Positions 1-8,059 of a stretch of DNA of 64,000 nt are shown one piece after another. The stretch is from NCBI RefSeq assembly GCF_013375535.1, contig NZ_JABXJG010000001.1, forward strand, positions 1,798,001 through 1,862,000, read 5' to 3'. The position numbers were made by a program, and so were the translations under genes. This stretch comes from Sphingobium sp. 15-1. Lineage in GTDB: Bacteria > Pseudomonadota > Alphaproteobacteria > Sphingomonadales > Sphingomonadaceae. Every line of letters begins with the position of its first letter. Positions within the stretch are counted from its first letter, which is position 1. The notes under the pieces are model-generated. The model did not search any database. It was given only the letters and a program-made list of their open reading frames with translations, and was not told the origin of the DNA.

Positions 1-1
1 C

Positions 2-1684
2 GTGCAGCAGGAACGGCTGTCACGACGCAAGAATGACGCGGAATTTCCCCTGCAGGCGATCGAATGGTGTCTGGATCAGGCGGGTCTGGAGCCTGAGGCG
101 TTGGACGCCGTCATCTTCTACGAGCGCCCGGCCCTCAAGTTCGACCGCGTGCTGATGACCCTGCTGCGCGGCTTCCCGCATAGCTGGCGCGCCTTTCCCA
201 AGGCGATGAACAATATGCTGGGCGAGAAATTATGGGTTCGCGGCGTCATCGCGGCGCAACTCGGCATCAGTGCACGGCGCATCCATTTCACCGATCATCA
301 TCGCTCGCATGCCGCCGCCGCTTTCCTGACCGCGCCGACCGAGCGCGCCGCCATCCTGACTGCCGATGGCGTCGGGGAATGGGCGACGCTGACGGTCGGT
401 CAGGGGAGCAAGAGCGCTGGCGGCGCGACCCGGATCGACCTGCTGCGCGAAGTGCGCTTTCCCCATTCGCTCGGCCTCTTCTATTCGGCCTTCACCGCCT
501 ATCTCGGCTTCCAGGTCAATGAGGGCGAATATAAGGTCATGGGCCTCGCCGCCTATGGCAGCTCGCGTCATGCCGACGACGTGCGGCGGATTTTGCGGCG
601 GACGCCGGACGGCGCCTTCGCCCTCGATCTGGCGTTCTTCGACTATCATAGGGCGGTCGATTCCGCTTATTCGCGGGCCTTCATCGACCTGTTCGGCCCG
701 CCGCGCGACCGGTTCGAGCCGATCGACCTTCAGACACCGCAAGGCCAGCATTATGCCGACGTCGCGGCAAGCGCCCAGCAGGTGCTGGAGGAGGTGATGG
801 TGGAGATCGCCACGGCCCTGCGCAAAGAGACGGGCCTTGCCGACCTGTGCCTGGGCGGCGGGGTCGCGCTCAACGGCGTCGCCAATGCGCGCATCTTGCG
901 CGAGGCGGGTTTCGAGCGGCTGTTCGTGCCCTCCGCGCCCGGTGACGCGGGCTGCGCGCTGGGCGCCGCGCTCTATGCCGATCGCGTGATCTTCGCCCAG
1001 CCGCATCGCAATTGCCCCGATCATCCCTTCTGGGGGCCAGCGGTCGATCCCGACGCTCTGGAGCGGATCGCGGCGGAGGATGACTTGCCCGTCACGCGTT
1101 CCGATGATGCAGAGCTGATCGGTGAGGTCATTGACGCCATAGCCCATGGCGCGATCGTCGGCTGGATGGAAGGGATGGCGGAATTCGGACCGCGCGCGCT
1201 GGGCCATCGCAGCATATTGGCCGATCCGGGCAGCGCCGCGATGCGCGACCGCCTGAACCGCGACATCAAGTTCCGCGAATCCTTCCGTCCCTTTGCCCCG
1301 GTTGTGCCGGCCGAACATGCCGACGCCTATTTCGCCCTCCCGCACGGCGGCATCCGGCTTGGCCGTTTCATGTCCGGGGTTTTTCCGGTTCGACCCGAAT
1401 GGCGCGAACGGCTGCGCGCGGTCACTCATGTCGATGGCACCGCCCGCGTCCAGGTGCTGGAGCAGGCCATGGCGCCGCGCCTTCATGCGCTGCTGACCGC
1501 CTATGGCCGGCGGACGGGCATTCCGATCTTGCTCAACACATCGTTCAACCTGGCCGGCGACCCGATCGTCACCAGTGTGGCGGAAGGTTATTCGACCTTC
1601 CGCCGGGCAGGCATCGACCTTCTGGTGGCCGACAATCTTCTGGTCCGCCGACAGCGGGCGCAACGGGCGGAGAAGGTGGCATGA
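2..1684 (+). CDS. Carbamoyltransferase, NodU/CmcH family (5' end cut by window)
   Basis: Transfers a carbamoyl group from carbamoyl phosphate to a hydroxyl, usually on a sugar or surface glycan. The visible 560 residues open with QQERLSRRKNDAEFP, which in this family lies about 30-35 residues after the true start, so the gene begins before the window. The N-terminal Kae1-like part shows HHRSHAAAAF, a metal-binding type motif, and LGGGVALNGVANARI. The C-terminal half carries EFGPRALGHRSILADP and LLNTSFNLAGDPIV, both typical of the carbamoyltransferase C-domain. The stop overlaps the next start by four bases (ATGA), so the two are translationally coupled. The acceptor is unknown. The DUF5989 and methyltransferase neighbours suggest exopolysaccharide or O-antigen decoration, which is inference. 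Confidence 0.92.
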   Translation: MQQERLSRRKNDAEFPLQAIEWCLDQAGLEPEALDAVIFYERPALKFDRVLMTLLRGFPHSWRAFPKAMNNMLGEKLWVRGVIAAQLGISARRIHFTDHHRSHAAAAFLTAPTERAAILTADGVGEWATLTVGQGSKSAGGATRIDLLREVRFPHSLGLFYSAFTAYLGFQVNEGEYKVMGLAAYGSSRHADDVRRILRRTPDGAFALDLAFFDYHRAVDSAYSRAFIDLFGPPRDRFEPIDLQTPQGQHYADVAASAQQVLEEVMVEIATALRKETGLADLCLGGGVALNGVANARILREAGFERLFVPSAPGDAGCALGAALYADRVIFAQPHRNCPDHPFWGPAVDPDALERIAAEDDLPVTRSDDAELIGEVIDAIAHGAIVGWMEGMAEFGPRALGHRSILADPGSAAMRDRLNRDIKFRESFRPFAPVVPAEHADAYFALPHGGIRLGRFMSGVFPVRPEWRERLRAVTHVDGTARVQVLEQAMAPRLHALLTAYGRRTGIPILLNTSFNLAGDPIVTSVAEGYSTFRRAGIDLLVADNLLVRRQRAQRAEKVA

Positions 1685-1893
1685 TCCGGCGCAAGGGACG
1701 CCTGCGGCGTCAGTTCATCATCGTCGGCAATGCGGGCAGCACGATCGTCGATCTGATACGCGGTATGTGGCGGTCGCCCGGCGGCAGGCGCTGGATGATC
1801 CCGCTGGTGGTGTTCCTCTGTTCGGTGGGCGTGATCCTGACGCTGGCGTCCGGGGTGCAAGCGCTGGCGCCGTTCATCTATTCGATCTTCTAG
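1681..1893 (+). CDS. DUF5989-type single-pass membrane protein, 70 aa
   Basis: Small protein with a basic N-terminus (MIRRKGRLRRQ) and one hydrophobic helix, WMIPLVVFLCSVGVILTL, followed by APFIYSIF. This closing pattern is typical of the short DUF5989 proteins that sit beside carbamoyltransferase and SxtJ genes. It starts inside the carbamoyltransferase stop codon (ATGA) and ends one base before the next ATG, so all three genes form one operon. The biochemical role is unknown. The usual SxtJ partner is not present between the neighbours. Confidence 0.75.
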   Translation: MIRRKGRLRRQFIIVGNAGSTIVDLIRGMWRSPGGRRWMIPLVVFLCSVGVILTLASGVQALAPFIYSIF

Positions 1894-1894
1894 G

Positions 1895-2944
1895 ATGGAC
1901 GCGCATTTCCTGACGCTGCTCGCCTGTCCCCGCTGCGGCGGCGATCTGGACGAGGGGCTGCAATGCGGGAATTGCGCAGCAGCCTATCGGGAGGCCGATG
2001 GGATAGCGCATCTGCGCCTGCCCGGCGACGCGCGCACGGAACGGGTGCGCAGCTTCTACGCGGAGGCTCCCTTCCCCGGCTATCCGCCGCGCGACAGCAT
2101 CGACTGGCTGCGCGCGCGCGCCGAGCGCAGCCGGTTCGCGCAAATGCTCGATGCGGCGATCCCCTATGATGCGCGGATCGTGGAGATAGGGTGCGGCACA
2201 GGGCAGATGAGCCTCTATCTTGCCCGTGGCGAGCGAACCGTGATCGCGGCGGACCTGTGCCGCGCCTCGCTCGAACTGGGCGCGGCGGCGGCGCGGCGGT
2301 TGGGCATTGGGTCGGTCCGGTTCGTCGAAACCGATGTGCATCGTCCCGGCCTGCGCGCGGGGGCCTTCGACATCGTCTATTGTTCGGGCGTGCTGCATCA
2401 CACGCCCGATCCGAAGGCCGCCTTTGCCCCTGTGGCGCGGCTGGCGCGGCCCGGCGGGCTGGTGATCCTTGGCCTCTACAATCGCTATGCGCGCCTGCCC
2501 CACCGAATAGGTCGGCTGGTCGCGCGGCTTTCCGGCGGGCGCTGGACGCCGGGCGACCGGGTGCTGGCGGAGCGTCGGACGCAAGCCGACCGCGAGCAGG
2601 CATGGCTGCGCGATCAATATCGTCATCCCGAGGAGCATCGGCATGGGCTAAGGGAGGTGCGGCGCTGGTTCACGGCGAACGGCATCGACTATATCCGCGC
2701 GGTGCCGAGCGCCCTGCTCGGGCAAGGCGAGGAGGACCAGGCGCTCACCGCCGTGGAAGAAGGCGGTTGGTGGCTCGAAGATATGTTCGCCCAATGGGGC
2801 TGGATGAATGTCCTGGCGGCGGAGGGCGGACTGTTCATTGCGGTCGGCCGCGCCAGGAAGCCGGACGTCAAGCGCACGACCGCGCCTTGTCCCGGAAGAG
2901 AGGCGCATCCCGTCCCGCCGTTGGTCAGCATAGGCATCCGATGA
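1895..2944 (+). CDS. Class I SAM-dependent methyltransferase with N-terminal Trm112-like zinc ribbon
   Basis: 349 aa. Residues 11-27 carry two CxxC pairs (CPRCGG and CGNC), followed by a short Trm112-like linker. The methyltransferase fold starts near residue 95 with VEIGCGTGQMSLYLA (SAM motif I). Motif II is DLCRASLELG, then DIVYCSGVLHHTPDP and LARPGGLVILGLYNRY. The C-terminal third is long and includes WWLEDMFAQWGW. Proteins of this build occur in polysaccharide and natural-product clusters, but the substrate cannot be read from sequence. The gene begins one base after the DUF5989 stop. The last residues (VKRTTAPCPGRE onward) abut the decayed mobile island, so the C-terminus may have been altered. 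Confidence 0.85.
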   Translation: MDAHFLTLLACPRCGGDLDEGLQCGNCAAAYREADGIAHLRLPGDARTERVRSFYAEAPFPGYPPRDSIDWLRARAERSRFAQMLDAAIPYDARIVEIGCGTGQMSLYLARGERTVIAADLCRASLELGAAAARRLGIGSVRFVETDVHRPGLRAGAFDIVYCSGVLHHTPDPKAAFAPVARLARPGGLVILGLYNRYARLPHRIGRLVARLSGGRWTPGDRVLAERRTQADREQAWLRDQYRHPEEHRHGLREVRRWFTANGIDYIRAVPSALLGQGEEDQALTAVEEGGWWLEDMFAQWGWMNVLAAEGGLFIAVGRARKPDVKRTTAPCPGREAHPVPPLVSIGIR

Positions 2945-2960
2945 AAGGCCGCCGACACCG

Positions 2961-3300
2961 CTACAGAGTCAGAAGAGCGAGGGATAGCCGCTCAGGCCGA
3001 CACTTTATGACGATGGCGGCTTCTCCGGCGGCAGCCTGGCGCGTCCCGCCCTCGCCCGCCTGCTGGCCCATGTGCGGAGCGGCAAGATCGCGCAATCTAA
3101 GAGCCAGGGACTTCTGGGTGGGCGGTCCCGTCCCTCTGGGCTATGATGTCATCAGCCGAAAGCTGGTGCCCAACGCAACCGAAGCAACGACCGCCGAGCT
3201 TATCTTCGCTATCTTGTTCTGCCCTCGGTCACTGCATTGATGGATGAGCTGAAGGCGGAAGGCATCATGCCGCCAACGAAAGAACGGCGCAGGGTGGCAT
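2961..3300 (+). pseudogene. Large serine recombinase (resolvase family), decayed N-terminal and middle fragment
   Basis: Three reading frames together spell a serine recombinase. From about 2964 the frame reads SQKSEG, a TAG where this family has Trp, then PLRPTLYDDGGFSGG and LARPALARLLAHVRSGKI (resolvase catalytic domain). It then jumps directly to IAQSKSQGL, which belongs about 100 or more residues later, so there is an internal deletion. A one-base shift near 3117 restores WVGGPVPLGYDVISRKLV (start of the Recombinase domain). Another shift near 3205 gives RYLVLPSVTALMDELKAEGI. This last frame stays open to 3449 and ends in a basic tail KRGRPKKKRTP that I do not recognise. The gene is clearly dead. 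A matching C-terminal piece lies at 7154-7549. Confidence 0.82.
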
Positions 3301-3517
3301 TCCATAAAATCCGGCAAGAACTGCTTACTCCAAAATTTCTCGGCCTTGGGCGGCCGGTGGCACATCCGCATATCCTGCCGACACCCTTGGCATATCGTCT
3401 GGAAACACCATTGAAACGAGGTCGGCCGAAGAAAAAACGCACGCCCTGATTTTTCGCTTTAAACGTACATTTTTTTAGTACCACTGAACTGTCCTCCATC
3501 GAATCAAGGGGGACAAT

Positions 3518-3892
3518 ATGAGTTTGCGCCGTGGTGAACTGAACGAGATTCCGGGGCTGGGAGACAATCTGTCCGCCGTAGTCGACGTCCGGGTGGATGA
3601 CCTTCAGGCACATCCCCGTCATCCATGGAAGATCGGCAAAGCGGACATCGACCGCGCAAAGCCAATAGTTGCGCGATACGACGACAGGGTGCTTCCGGTC
3701 CTGATCGATGACGAAAATCGCGTGATTTCCGGCGAGATATTCGTCGAAGCGGCTCGCCTTCAGAGACGCAAGATGATCCGGGCGATCAGACAGTCAGGCC
3801 TTTCCGGTGCCGAATCGCTGATGATGGGGACGGCTATCACCAAACTCCAGACGCTGGGTGGCTGGGACGCGCGGCGATGGAAGCAGCGCTGA
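3518..3892 (+). CDS. ParB-like (ParB/Srx N-domain) protein, probably truncated by frameshift
   Basis: 124 aa, with a good ribosome-binding site (AAGGGGG, five bases before ATG). VDDLQAHPRHPWKIGKADID, PVLIDDENRVISGE, VEAARLQRRK and LGGWD follow the pattern of ParB-like domains found at the front of phage and plasmid adenine-methyltransferases. The frame stops after GGWDARRWKQR. In another frame the DNA continues as AAMEAALSEWMAPALQVQID and then ends near 3999, which looks like the natural continuation. The gene is therefore probably a frameshifted remnant that has lost its methylase half. It lies in the decayed island between recombinase fragments. Confidence 0.55.
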   Translation: MSLRRGELNEIPGLGDNLSAVVDVRVDDLQAHPRHPWKIGKADIDRAKPIVARYDDRVLPVLIDDENRVISGEIFVEAARLQRRKMIRAIRQSGLSGAESLMMGTAITKLQTLGGWDARRWKQR

Positions 3893-4143
3893 GCGAATGG
3901 ATGGCTCCCGCGTTGCAAGTACAAATTGATGCTTTGACGCTCGGTTGGTTGCAGTCATCTGTCCGGCTTGTTTTTACAGTCGGTAGAGACTGCTGGCCCT
4001 GATGGGGTTCGCGAGTTGGGTCCAATCAGCTTTGCAGGCTATTATGCCTTCGCCAGTCCTCGGGGTGTCCCAGCTCCCGGTCTAACCGGTATCGCCATCA
4101 CATCGCATCGCGCTTACAACATCGTGAAGCTGATCTGCGTCAG
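3893..4143. other. Gap without intact gene inside the mobile island
   Basis: Besides the frameshifted tail of the ParB-like gene (to about 3999), this stretch has no start-anchored reading frame with recognisable content. It ends at the stop of the IS110-type transposase fragment and may include the end of that element. No clear inverted repeat was found to mark the IS boundary. Confidence 0.5.
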
Positions 4144-4366
4144 CTAAGTCCTTTTGCCCGCTAATGCTGAGGCATGATGCGCTTGGTAGGTCTGACCGCG
4201 TGTCATGAGTGCCCATACGATGCGCGCCATCTTATTGGCCATAGCCACTGTCGCCACTCTGGCCGGCTTCCTCGCTAATAGCGCAAGAAGATGTGGATCT
4301 GCGGTCTGCGGCTTCGATTTGGCATATCGGACCAGTGCGGTCGCGCCGATCACAAGCAGCTTACGC
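4144..4366 (-). pseudogene. IS110/IS1111-family transposase, C-terminal fragment
   Basis: On the minus strand the 74 codons up to the IS21 left end read RKLLVIGATALVRYAKSK, then HLLALLARKPARVATVAMANKMARIVWAL. This is the conserved end of IS110/IS116 transposases, where a final Ser/Gly-rich catalytic region precedes MxNKMAR. The frame is cut at exactly the first base of the IS21-family element (4367). The missing N-terminal portion is not found on the other side of that element, so the fragment was separated by a later rearrangement or deletion and not by a simple insertion. Confidence 0.75.
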
Positions 4367-4462
4367 TGTCAACCGGCGCGCAAAGTTGACCCCCTATCGG
4401 CGCCCAACATTGACCCCCTTTTTGTGAGTGCCGGCGGTTATCCCGGTAGTCCATAGGAGGGA

Positions 4463-4514
4463 CCCGCGGACGCCGCCGCGCGCCGTCAGGAGCGCTGGCG
4501 GCGGCGTCCGCGGG
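4463..4514. repeat. Perfect 17-bp inverted repeat downstream of istB
   Basis: CCCGCGGACGCCGCCGC (4463-4479) is the exact reverse complement of 4498-4514, with an 18-base loop. Weaker outer pairing (about 4435-4453 with 4523-4542) would extend it to a roughly 108-base cruciform. It lies inside the IS21 element between istB and the left end. There is no T-run, so it is not an obvious intrinsic terminator. It could still block readthrough or transposase-independent transcription. Confidence 0.6.
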
Positions 4515-4582
4515 AGGTGCCTGTGGACCCACCGGGGTAACCGCCGGGGATGGGGGTCCGGGGGAAGGGGTTTTTCCTCGTC

Positions 4583-5311
4583 TCAGCTTCGGTTTTTGAA
4601 CCGCCAGCTATCGTTGCCGGTCTCGATAATGTCGCAGTGGTGGGTGACGCGGTCCAGCAGCGCCGTTGTCATTTTGGCATCCTGGAAGACGCTCGGCCAT
4701 TCGCCGAAGGCGAGATTGGTGGTGATGATCACCGAGGTCTTTTCATAGAGTTTGCTGATCAGATGGAACAGCATCTGCCCTCCTGAACGGGCGAACGGCA
4801 GATACCCGAGTTCGTCCAGCACCACGACGTCCAGGCGGGCCATCTGGGCGGCCAGGTTGCCAGCCTTGGCCTGCCGGGTTTCCTCCTCCAGACGATTGAC
4901 CAGGTCGACAGTATTGAAGAACCGTCCTCTCGACCCGGCACGAACCACGGCAGCGGCGATGGCAAGCGCGAGATGTGTCTTGCCGGTGCCGGTGCCACCA
5001 ACCAGTACGATATTGCGCCTTTCCGGCAGGAATGAACCGGCATGGAGTGAACGCACCAGGCTTTCGTTGATCGGTGTATCGGCGAACACAAAGCCGTCGA
5101 GATCCTTGATGGCCGGCAGCCTGGCCGCAGTCATGCGGTATCGGATCGAAGCGGCTTCTCGATGCGCGCCTTCAGCGCGGAGCAGGTCGCCGAGCATCTC
5201 CATGGCGGTCCGGTCACGACGGACGCCGTTGGTAACGGCATCGTCGAACGCGGCGATCATGCCCTTTAGGCCCAGCCCCTTCAGGGCTGCCAACATCTCA
5301 TGCCGCTGCAT
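4583..5311 (-). CDS. istB: IS21 helper ATPase IstB
   Basis: 242 aa from the ATG at 5311 ([18 protein letters not shown]), the usual IstB start; an ATG 21 bases upstream is possible. It is a DnaC-like AAA+ ATPase that assists IstA in target selection. It has Walker [10 protein letters not shown], Walker [15 protein letters not shown], and sensor region [15 protein letters not shown]. Its start overlaps the end of istA by 14 bases, the usual IS21 arrangement with coupled translation. Length and motifs look complete. Confidence 0.93.
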   Translation of the reverse strand: MQRHEMLAALKGLGLKGMIAAFDDAVTNGVRRDRTAMEMLGDLLRAEGAHREAASIRYRMTAARLPAIKDLDGFVFADTPINESLVRSLHAGSFLPERRNIVLVGGTGTGKTHLALAIAAAVVRAGSRGRFFNTVDLVNRLEEETRQAKAGNLAAQMARLDVVVLDELGYLPFARSGGQMLFHLISKLYEKTSVIITTNLAFGEWPSVFQDAKMTTALLDRVTHHCDIIETGNDSWRFKNRS

Positions 5312-6812
5312 CGAGGCCTCGCACCATGTCATAACGCGCGCAGTCGGCGATGGGCGGATGCTTGAGCTTCAGATCGACCAGGACGCTGATGGCCTGGGTG
5401 GGCTGGGGTTCGCGTCGGCGCGACAGGATGTTGAGGATCACTTCGTCATTGGCCGTACCCGCCATCATAGCTTCGCGGACGGCAGCTTCGACCGCCTCCA
5501 GCCCATCTTCGGGCACTGCTGCCAGCACCCGGACGAAGCGCCGATCTGCGTCATCGCTTTTGCCCAGCTTGCGGCGCAGTTGGGCCAGGGCCGGCGGAAG
5601 ATCCCAGTCCTGGAAGGGAGCGCCGTTGCGCAATGCTCCCGGCTTGCGGATCAGGACCGGCAGATAATGCCAAGGGTTGAACGCCGTCTGGTTGCGGCCG
5701 AACACGCGAGCATGCTCGGCAACCGCTTGGCCTGCACAACGGATGACGATCCTGTCGGCATAGGCGCGCAGTTGCACCGCCTCCCGGGCCGCACTCGCCA
5801 TGACCGAGTATCGGTTGCGATCGAAGCTCACCAGGCAGGTTGCGCTCGCCACATGTTCGCTCTCGAAGAAGCCGTCAAAGGGCGTGGCCAATGACTGCAG
5901 CGAGGATCGTTCCATCTCCAGCGCCTGCGCAATGGTCATGTCTTCCAGATCTGGATGGGCATAACGCTCGGCCCACCGTCGGCACTCGGCCTCCAGCCAG
6001 GCGTTCAGCTCTTCGAGGCTGGCAAAGCGCAACCGGGGCTTGAACAGCCGCTCCCGGCTGGTCTGGACCTGGTTCTCGACCTGTCCCTTCTCCCAGCCTG
6101 CCGCCGGGCTGCAAGCCACAGGCTCGACGCCATAATGATCCGTCATGATCAGGAAGCGCCGGTTGAACACCCGCTCCTTGCCGGTGAACACGCTCGTCAC
6201 CGCGGTCTTCATGTTGTCGTAAATGCCGCGCGTCGGCACCCCGCCAAAAAAGGCAAAGCCCCGGGCATGCGCGTCAAAGAGCATCTCCTGGGTCTCGCGC
6301 GGATAGGCCCGCACATACGGCGCCCGCGACCAGCACAACCGCATATGAGCTACCTTCACCCGCATCGGCTTGCCGGCGATCTCCACGTCCTCGTGGCTCC
6401 AGTCGAACTGATAGGCCTCACCCGGCCGGAACATGAGCGGGATGAACACCTTGCTCATATCGCCGCCGTCGGTCCGGCGTTCGCGCTTCCAGCGTGCCGC
6501 ATAGCGCCGAACCGCATCGTAGGAGCCGGTGAAACCCTCACGCTCCAGAAGATCGTGTATCCGTGTCAGCCGTAGCCGATCACGCCGGGGCCGTTCCTCG
6601 TTCTGCACCAACAACTCGTCCAGCCGTTCGCGAAATGGCCCGGTCTGCGGTCGAGGCTGCTCCTTGCGTTCGTAGCTGAAATCCGCCTCCGGCGCACGGA
6701 TCGCCTTGCGCACCGTGTTGCGCGACAACCGTAAATCACGCGCGATCTCTTTGATCGGCTTACCTTCCCTGTGCTCCCTGCGAATCTTGGCAATAGTCTC
6801 CACAATCAACAT
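5298..6812 (-). CDS. istA: IS21 transposase IstA
   Basis: 504 aa from the ATG at 6812 ([14 protein letters not shown]), chosen because GAGG lies at a proper distance. An ATG two codons upstream directly abuts GAGG. The N-terminal helix-turn-helix is [20 protein letters not shown]. The DDE integrase core includes [22 protein letters not shown] and [11 protein letters not shown], giving D, D and E residues. The C-terminal beta-barrel region ([12 protein letters not shown]) follows. No stop or frameshift is seen, so the element may be active. Confidence 0.93.
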   Translation of the reverse strand: MLIVETIAKIRREHREGKPIKEIARDLRLSRNTVRKAIRAPEADFSYERKEQPRPQTGPFRERLDELLVQNEERPRRDRLRLTRIHDLLEREGFTGSYDAVRRYAARWKRERRTDGGDMSKVFIPLMFRPGEAYQFDWSHEDVEIAGKPMRVKVAHMRLCWSRAPYVRAYPRETQEMLFDAHARGFAFFGGVPTRGIYDNMKTAVTSVFTGKERVFNRRFLIMTDHYGVEPVACSPAAGWEKGQVENQVQTSRERLFKPRLRFASLEELNAWLEAECRRWAERYAHPDLEDMTIAQALEMERSSLQSLATPFDGFFESEHVASATCLVSFDRNRYSVMASAAREAVQLRAYADRIVIRCAGQAVAEHARVFGRNQTAFNPWHYLPVLIRKPGALRNGAPFQDWDLPPALAQLRRKLGKSDDADRRFVRVLAAVPEDGLEAVEAAVREAMMAGTANDEVILNILSRRREPQPTQAISVLVDLKLKHPPIADCARYDMVRGLDAAA

Positions 6813-6929
6813 CCCCATCCTCGCCGCCTGGAAGTCCAAGCCGCGACGCCTCACACTCTGGAATGATGGGGGTCAATTTTAGACGCCGATCACCCCGCTA
6901 AGGGGGTCAATTTTGCACGCCGCTCCACA

Positions 6930-7153
6930 TGCATAGGCGGCAGCTTGATTGAAAGCCGCTCGCAAATAGCCAAATAGTCAGAGCAACCGAACATAATCAG
7001 AAAGAGGCGCCTGCCACGCTCATGATATTGAGACGTCAGGCCGGCAACGAAGTTCCCGTATTTCTCTCCCCTGTTCCGGCATAAGGCTTAGAAACGGGGC
7101 CTATCAATGGCGTTCCCGACGGGCTGCCGCGCCCTTGGTGGCACCCAATAAGT
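6930..7153. other. Unassigned gap right of the IS21 element
   Basis: This stretch is less GC-rich than its surroundings. On the minus strand about 45 codons are open, ending at the IS end (RGEKYGNFVAGLTSQYHERG, then RRLFLIMFGCSDYLAICERL). No family is recognised and no convincing start is present. It does not continue the IS110 fragment on the far side of the element. It may be a leftover of the older island. Confidence 0.4.
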
Positions 7154-7549
7154 GTGGAAAATCTTCATTCAAGGCTGCACATTCCATTCGACTTCCTTGA
7201 TGGCATCCCCCTGCCACTCATCATCACCACGGCGCCTGATCAGCGTGGTCGCAATCTCAAGCTCGTGCTGAGGTCCAGCCAAGAGCAGAAGCCCAGCGTC
7301 AATCTCAAGTTGGTAGCTCTGCTCCGCAAAGCCGAAGCTGCTCGACAGCGGCTTTTCACCGAGTCATTCGGCATGAACGACCGCGCGGCAGAACGGATTG
7401 CACGATTGGCGTTTCTCGCTCCTGACATCATCACCGCCATTCTGGAAGGCCGCCAACCACCATCGCTGACGCCGCGGCGCCTCATGAAGCATGCGGCCAT
7501 TCCACTGGACTGGAAGGATCAGCGCAAGGCGCTCGGGTTTGGTGAATAG
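7154..7549 (+). pseudogene. Serine recombinase, C-terminal fragment
   Basis: 131 codons. The second half shows IARLAFLAPDIITAILEGR, QPPSLTPRRLMKHAAIPLDW and QRKALGFGE. This is the characteristic C-terminus of large serine recombinases of the same family as the fragment at 2961-3300. The first half (GRNLKLVLRSSQEQ, LVALLRKAEAARQRLF) matches the region just before that tail. The catalytic and DNA-binding domains are absent, so it cannot act alone. The same orientation and family as the upstream fragment suggest one original gene split by insertions and deletions. That is inference, since two separate copies are also possible. Confidence 0.75.
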
Positions 7550-7581
7550 GCCTCTCGCCGAAACCGTGTGCCACTCGAAGG

Positions 7582-7607
7582 GGCCCCGTAGACGCGGGGC
7601 CTTTTTT
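7582..7607 (+). terminator. Rho-independent terminator
   Basis: GGCCCCGT / GCGGGGCC form an 8-bp stem (last pair T-G) around the loop AGAC, followed by TTTTTT. It lies 30 bases after the recombinase C-terminal fragment and probably was that gene's terminator. Confidence 0.8.
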
Positions 7608-7734
7608 GTGGCGCTGGGGCCGAAAGGAGCGGCTCTGTGGCACCCGGTTGGTCAACGCCTCGGGATAATGGCGCGGAACTGCGCCATTTTGGAGTCCATG
7701 CACAGACCAGGCTCGGAAGACCTCGCAAAGCGAG

Positions 7735-7765
7735 AATGTGTGGTGCCTCGAACAAGATTCAAACT
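7735..7765 (-). repeat. Degenerate copy of the tRNA-Arg(CCT) 3' end (possible old attachment site)
   Basis: AATGTGTGGTGC at 7735-7746 is identical to 7943-7954, which spans the CCA end of the nearby tRNA-Arg and six bases beyond. The following bases (CTCGAACAAGATTCAAACTT) resemble the tRNA T-arm and acceptor (CCCGACAGGATTCGAACCT) with several changes. No anticodon or D-arm follows, so it is only a 3' fragment. Such duplications form when an element integrates into a tRNA gene. Confidence 0.6.
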
Positions 7766-7948
7766 TTATGACAAAACTGCCCCAATATTCGTCATCCCAT
7801 TATCAAACCTGATAACTAAAGAACAAAATGCCGGGCCGGACAGGGGCAACGCATGAAGATGGTCGTCACCGCACCCATCGGACGAAATTCAACGATCGAT
7901 GAGGTGGTATGGAAAATTTCTCTTCTTTTCCAATAACTTAGCAATGTG

Positions 7949-8025
7949 TGGTGCACCCGACAGGATTCGAACCTGTGGCCCTCAGATTAGGAATCTGATG
8001 CTCTATCCTGCTGAGCTACGGGTGC
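7949..8025 (-). tRNA. tRNA-Arg (anticodon CCT)
   Basis: The reverse strand folds as a complete cloverleaf. The acceptor is GCACCCG/CGGGTGC, the D-arm contains AGCTCAGCAGGATAGAGC, and the anticodon stem TCAGA/TCTGA encloses the loop TTCCTAA (anticodon CCT). The T-loop is TTCGAAT and the CCA is encoded (7949-7951). It reads AGG, a rare codon here. The decayed recombinase island lies directly downstream of its 3' end, the usual integration side. Confidence 0.97.
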
Positions 8026-8059
8026 CCGGTGACGGCTCTATTCCGCGAACGGGGCGCGG

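Larger units (their letters stand above)
4367..6929 (-). mobile_element. IS21-family insertion sequence, complete (istA-istB)
   Basis: About 2.56 kb with TGT...ACA ends. The left end carries two copies of a GGCGCGCAAAGTTGACCCCC-type block (4367-4394 and about 4396-4421). The right end, read inward, carries GGCGTGCAAAATTGACCCCC and a second copy (about 6867-6929). Such repeated end blocks are normal transposase-binding sites of IS21 elements. The two genes istA and istB are intact and overlap. No matching 4-8 base target duplication is visible: the left flank is CTTACGC and the right flank TGCATAG. Post-insertion rearrangement is therefore likely. Confidence 0.85.

Noticed and set aside
3237..3449. 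A separate 70-aa gene (MDELKAEGI to KRGRPKKK)
   Set aside because: Its beginning continues the recombinase alignment in a shifted frame, so it is better treated as part of the pseudogene. The basic tail is unexplained.
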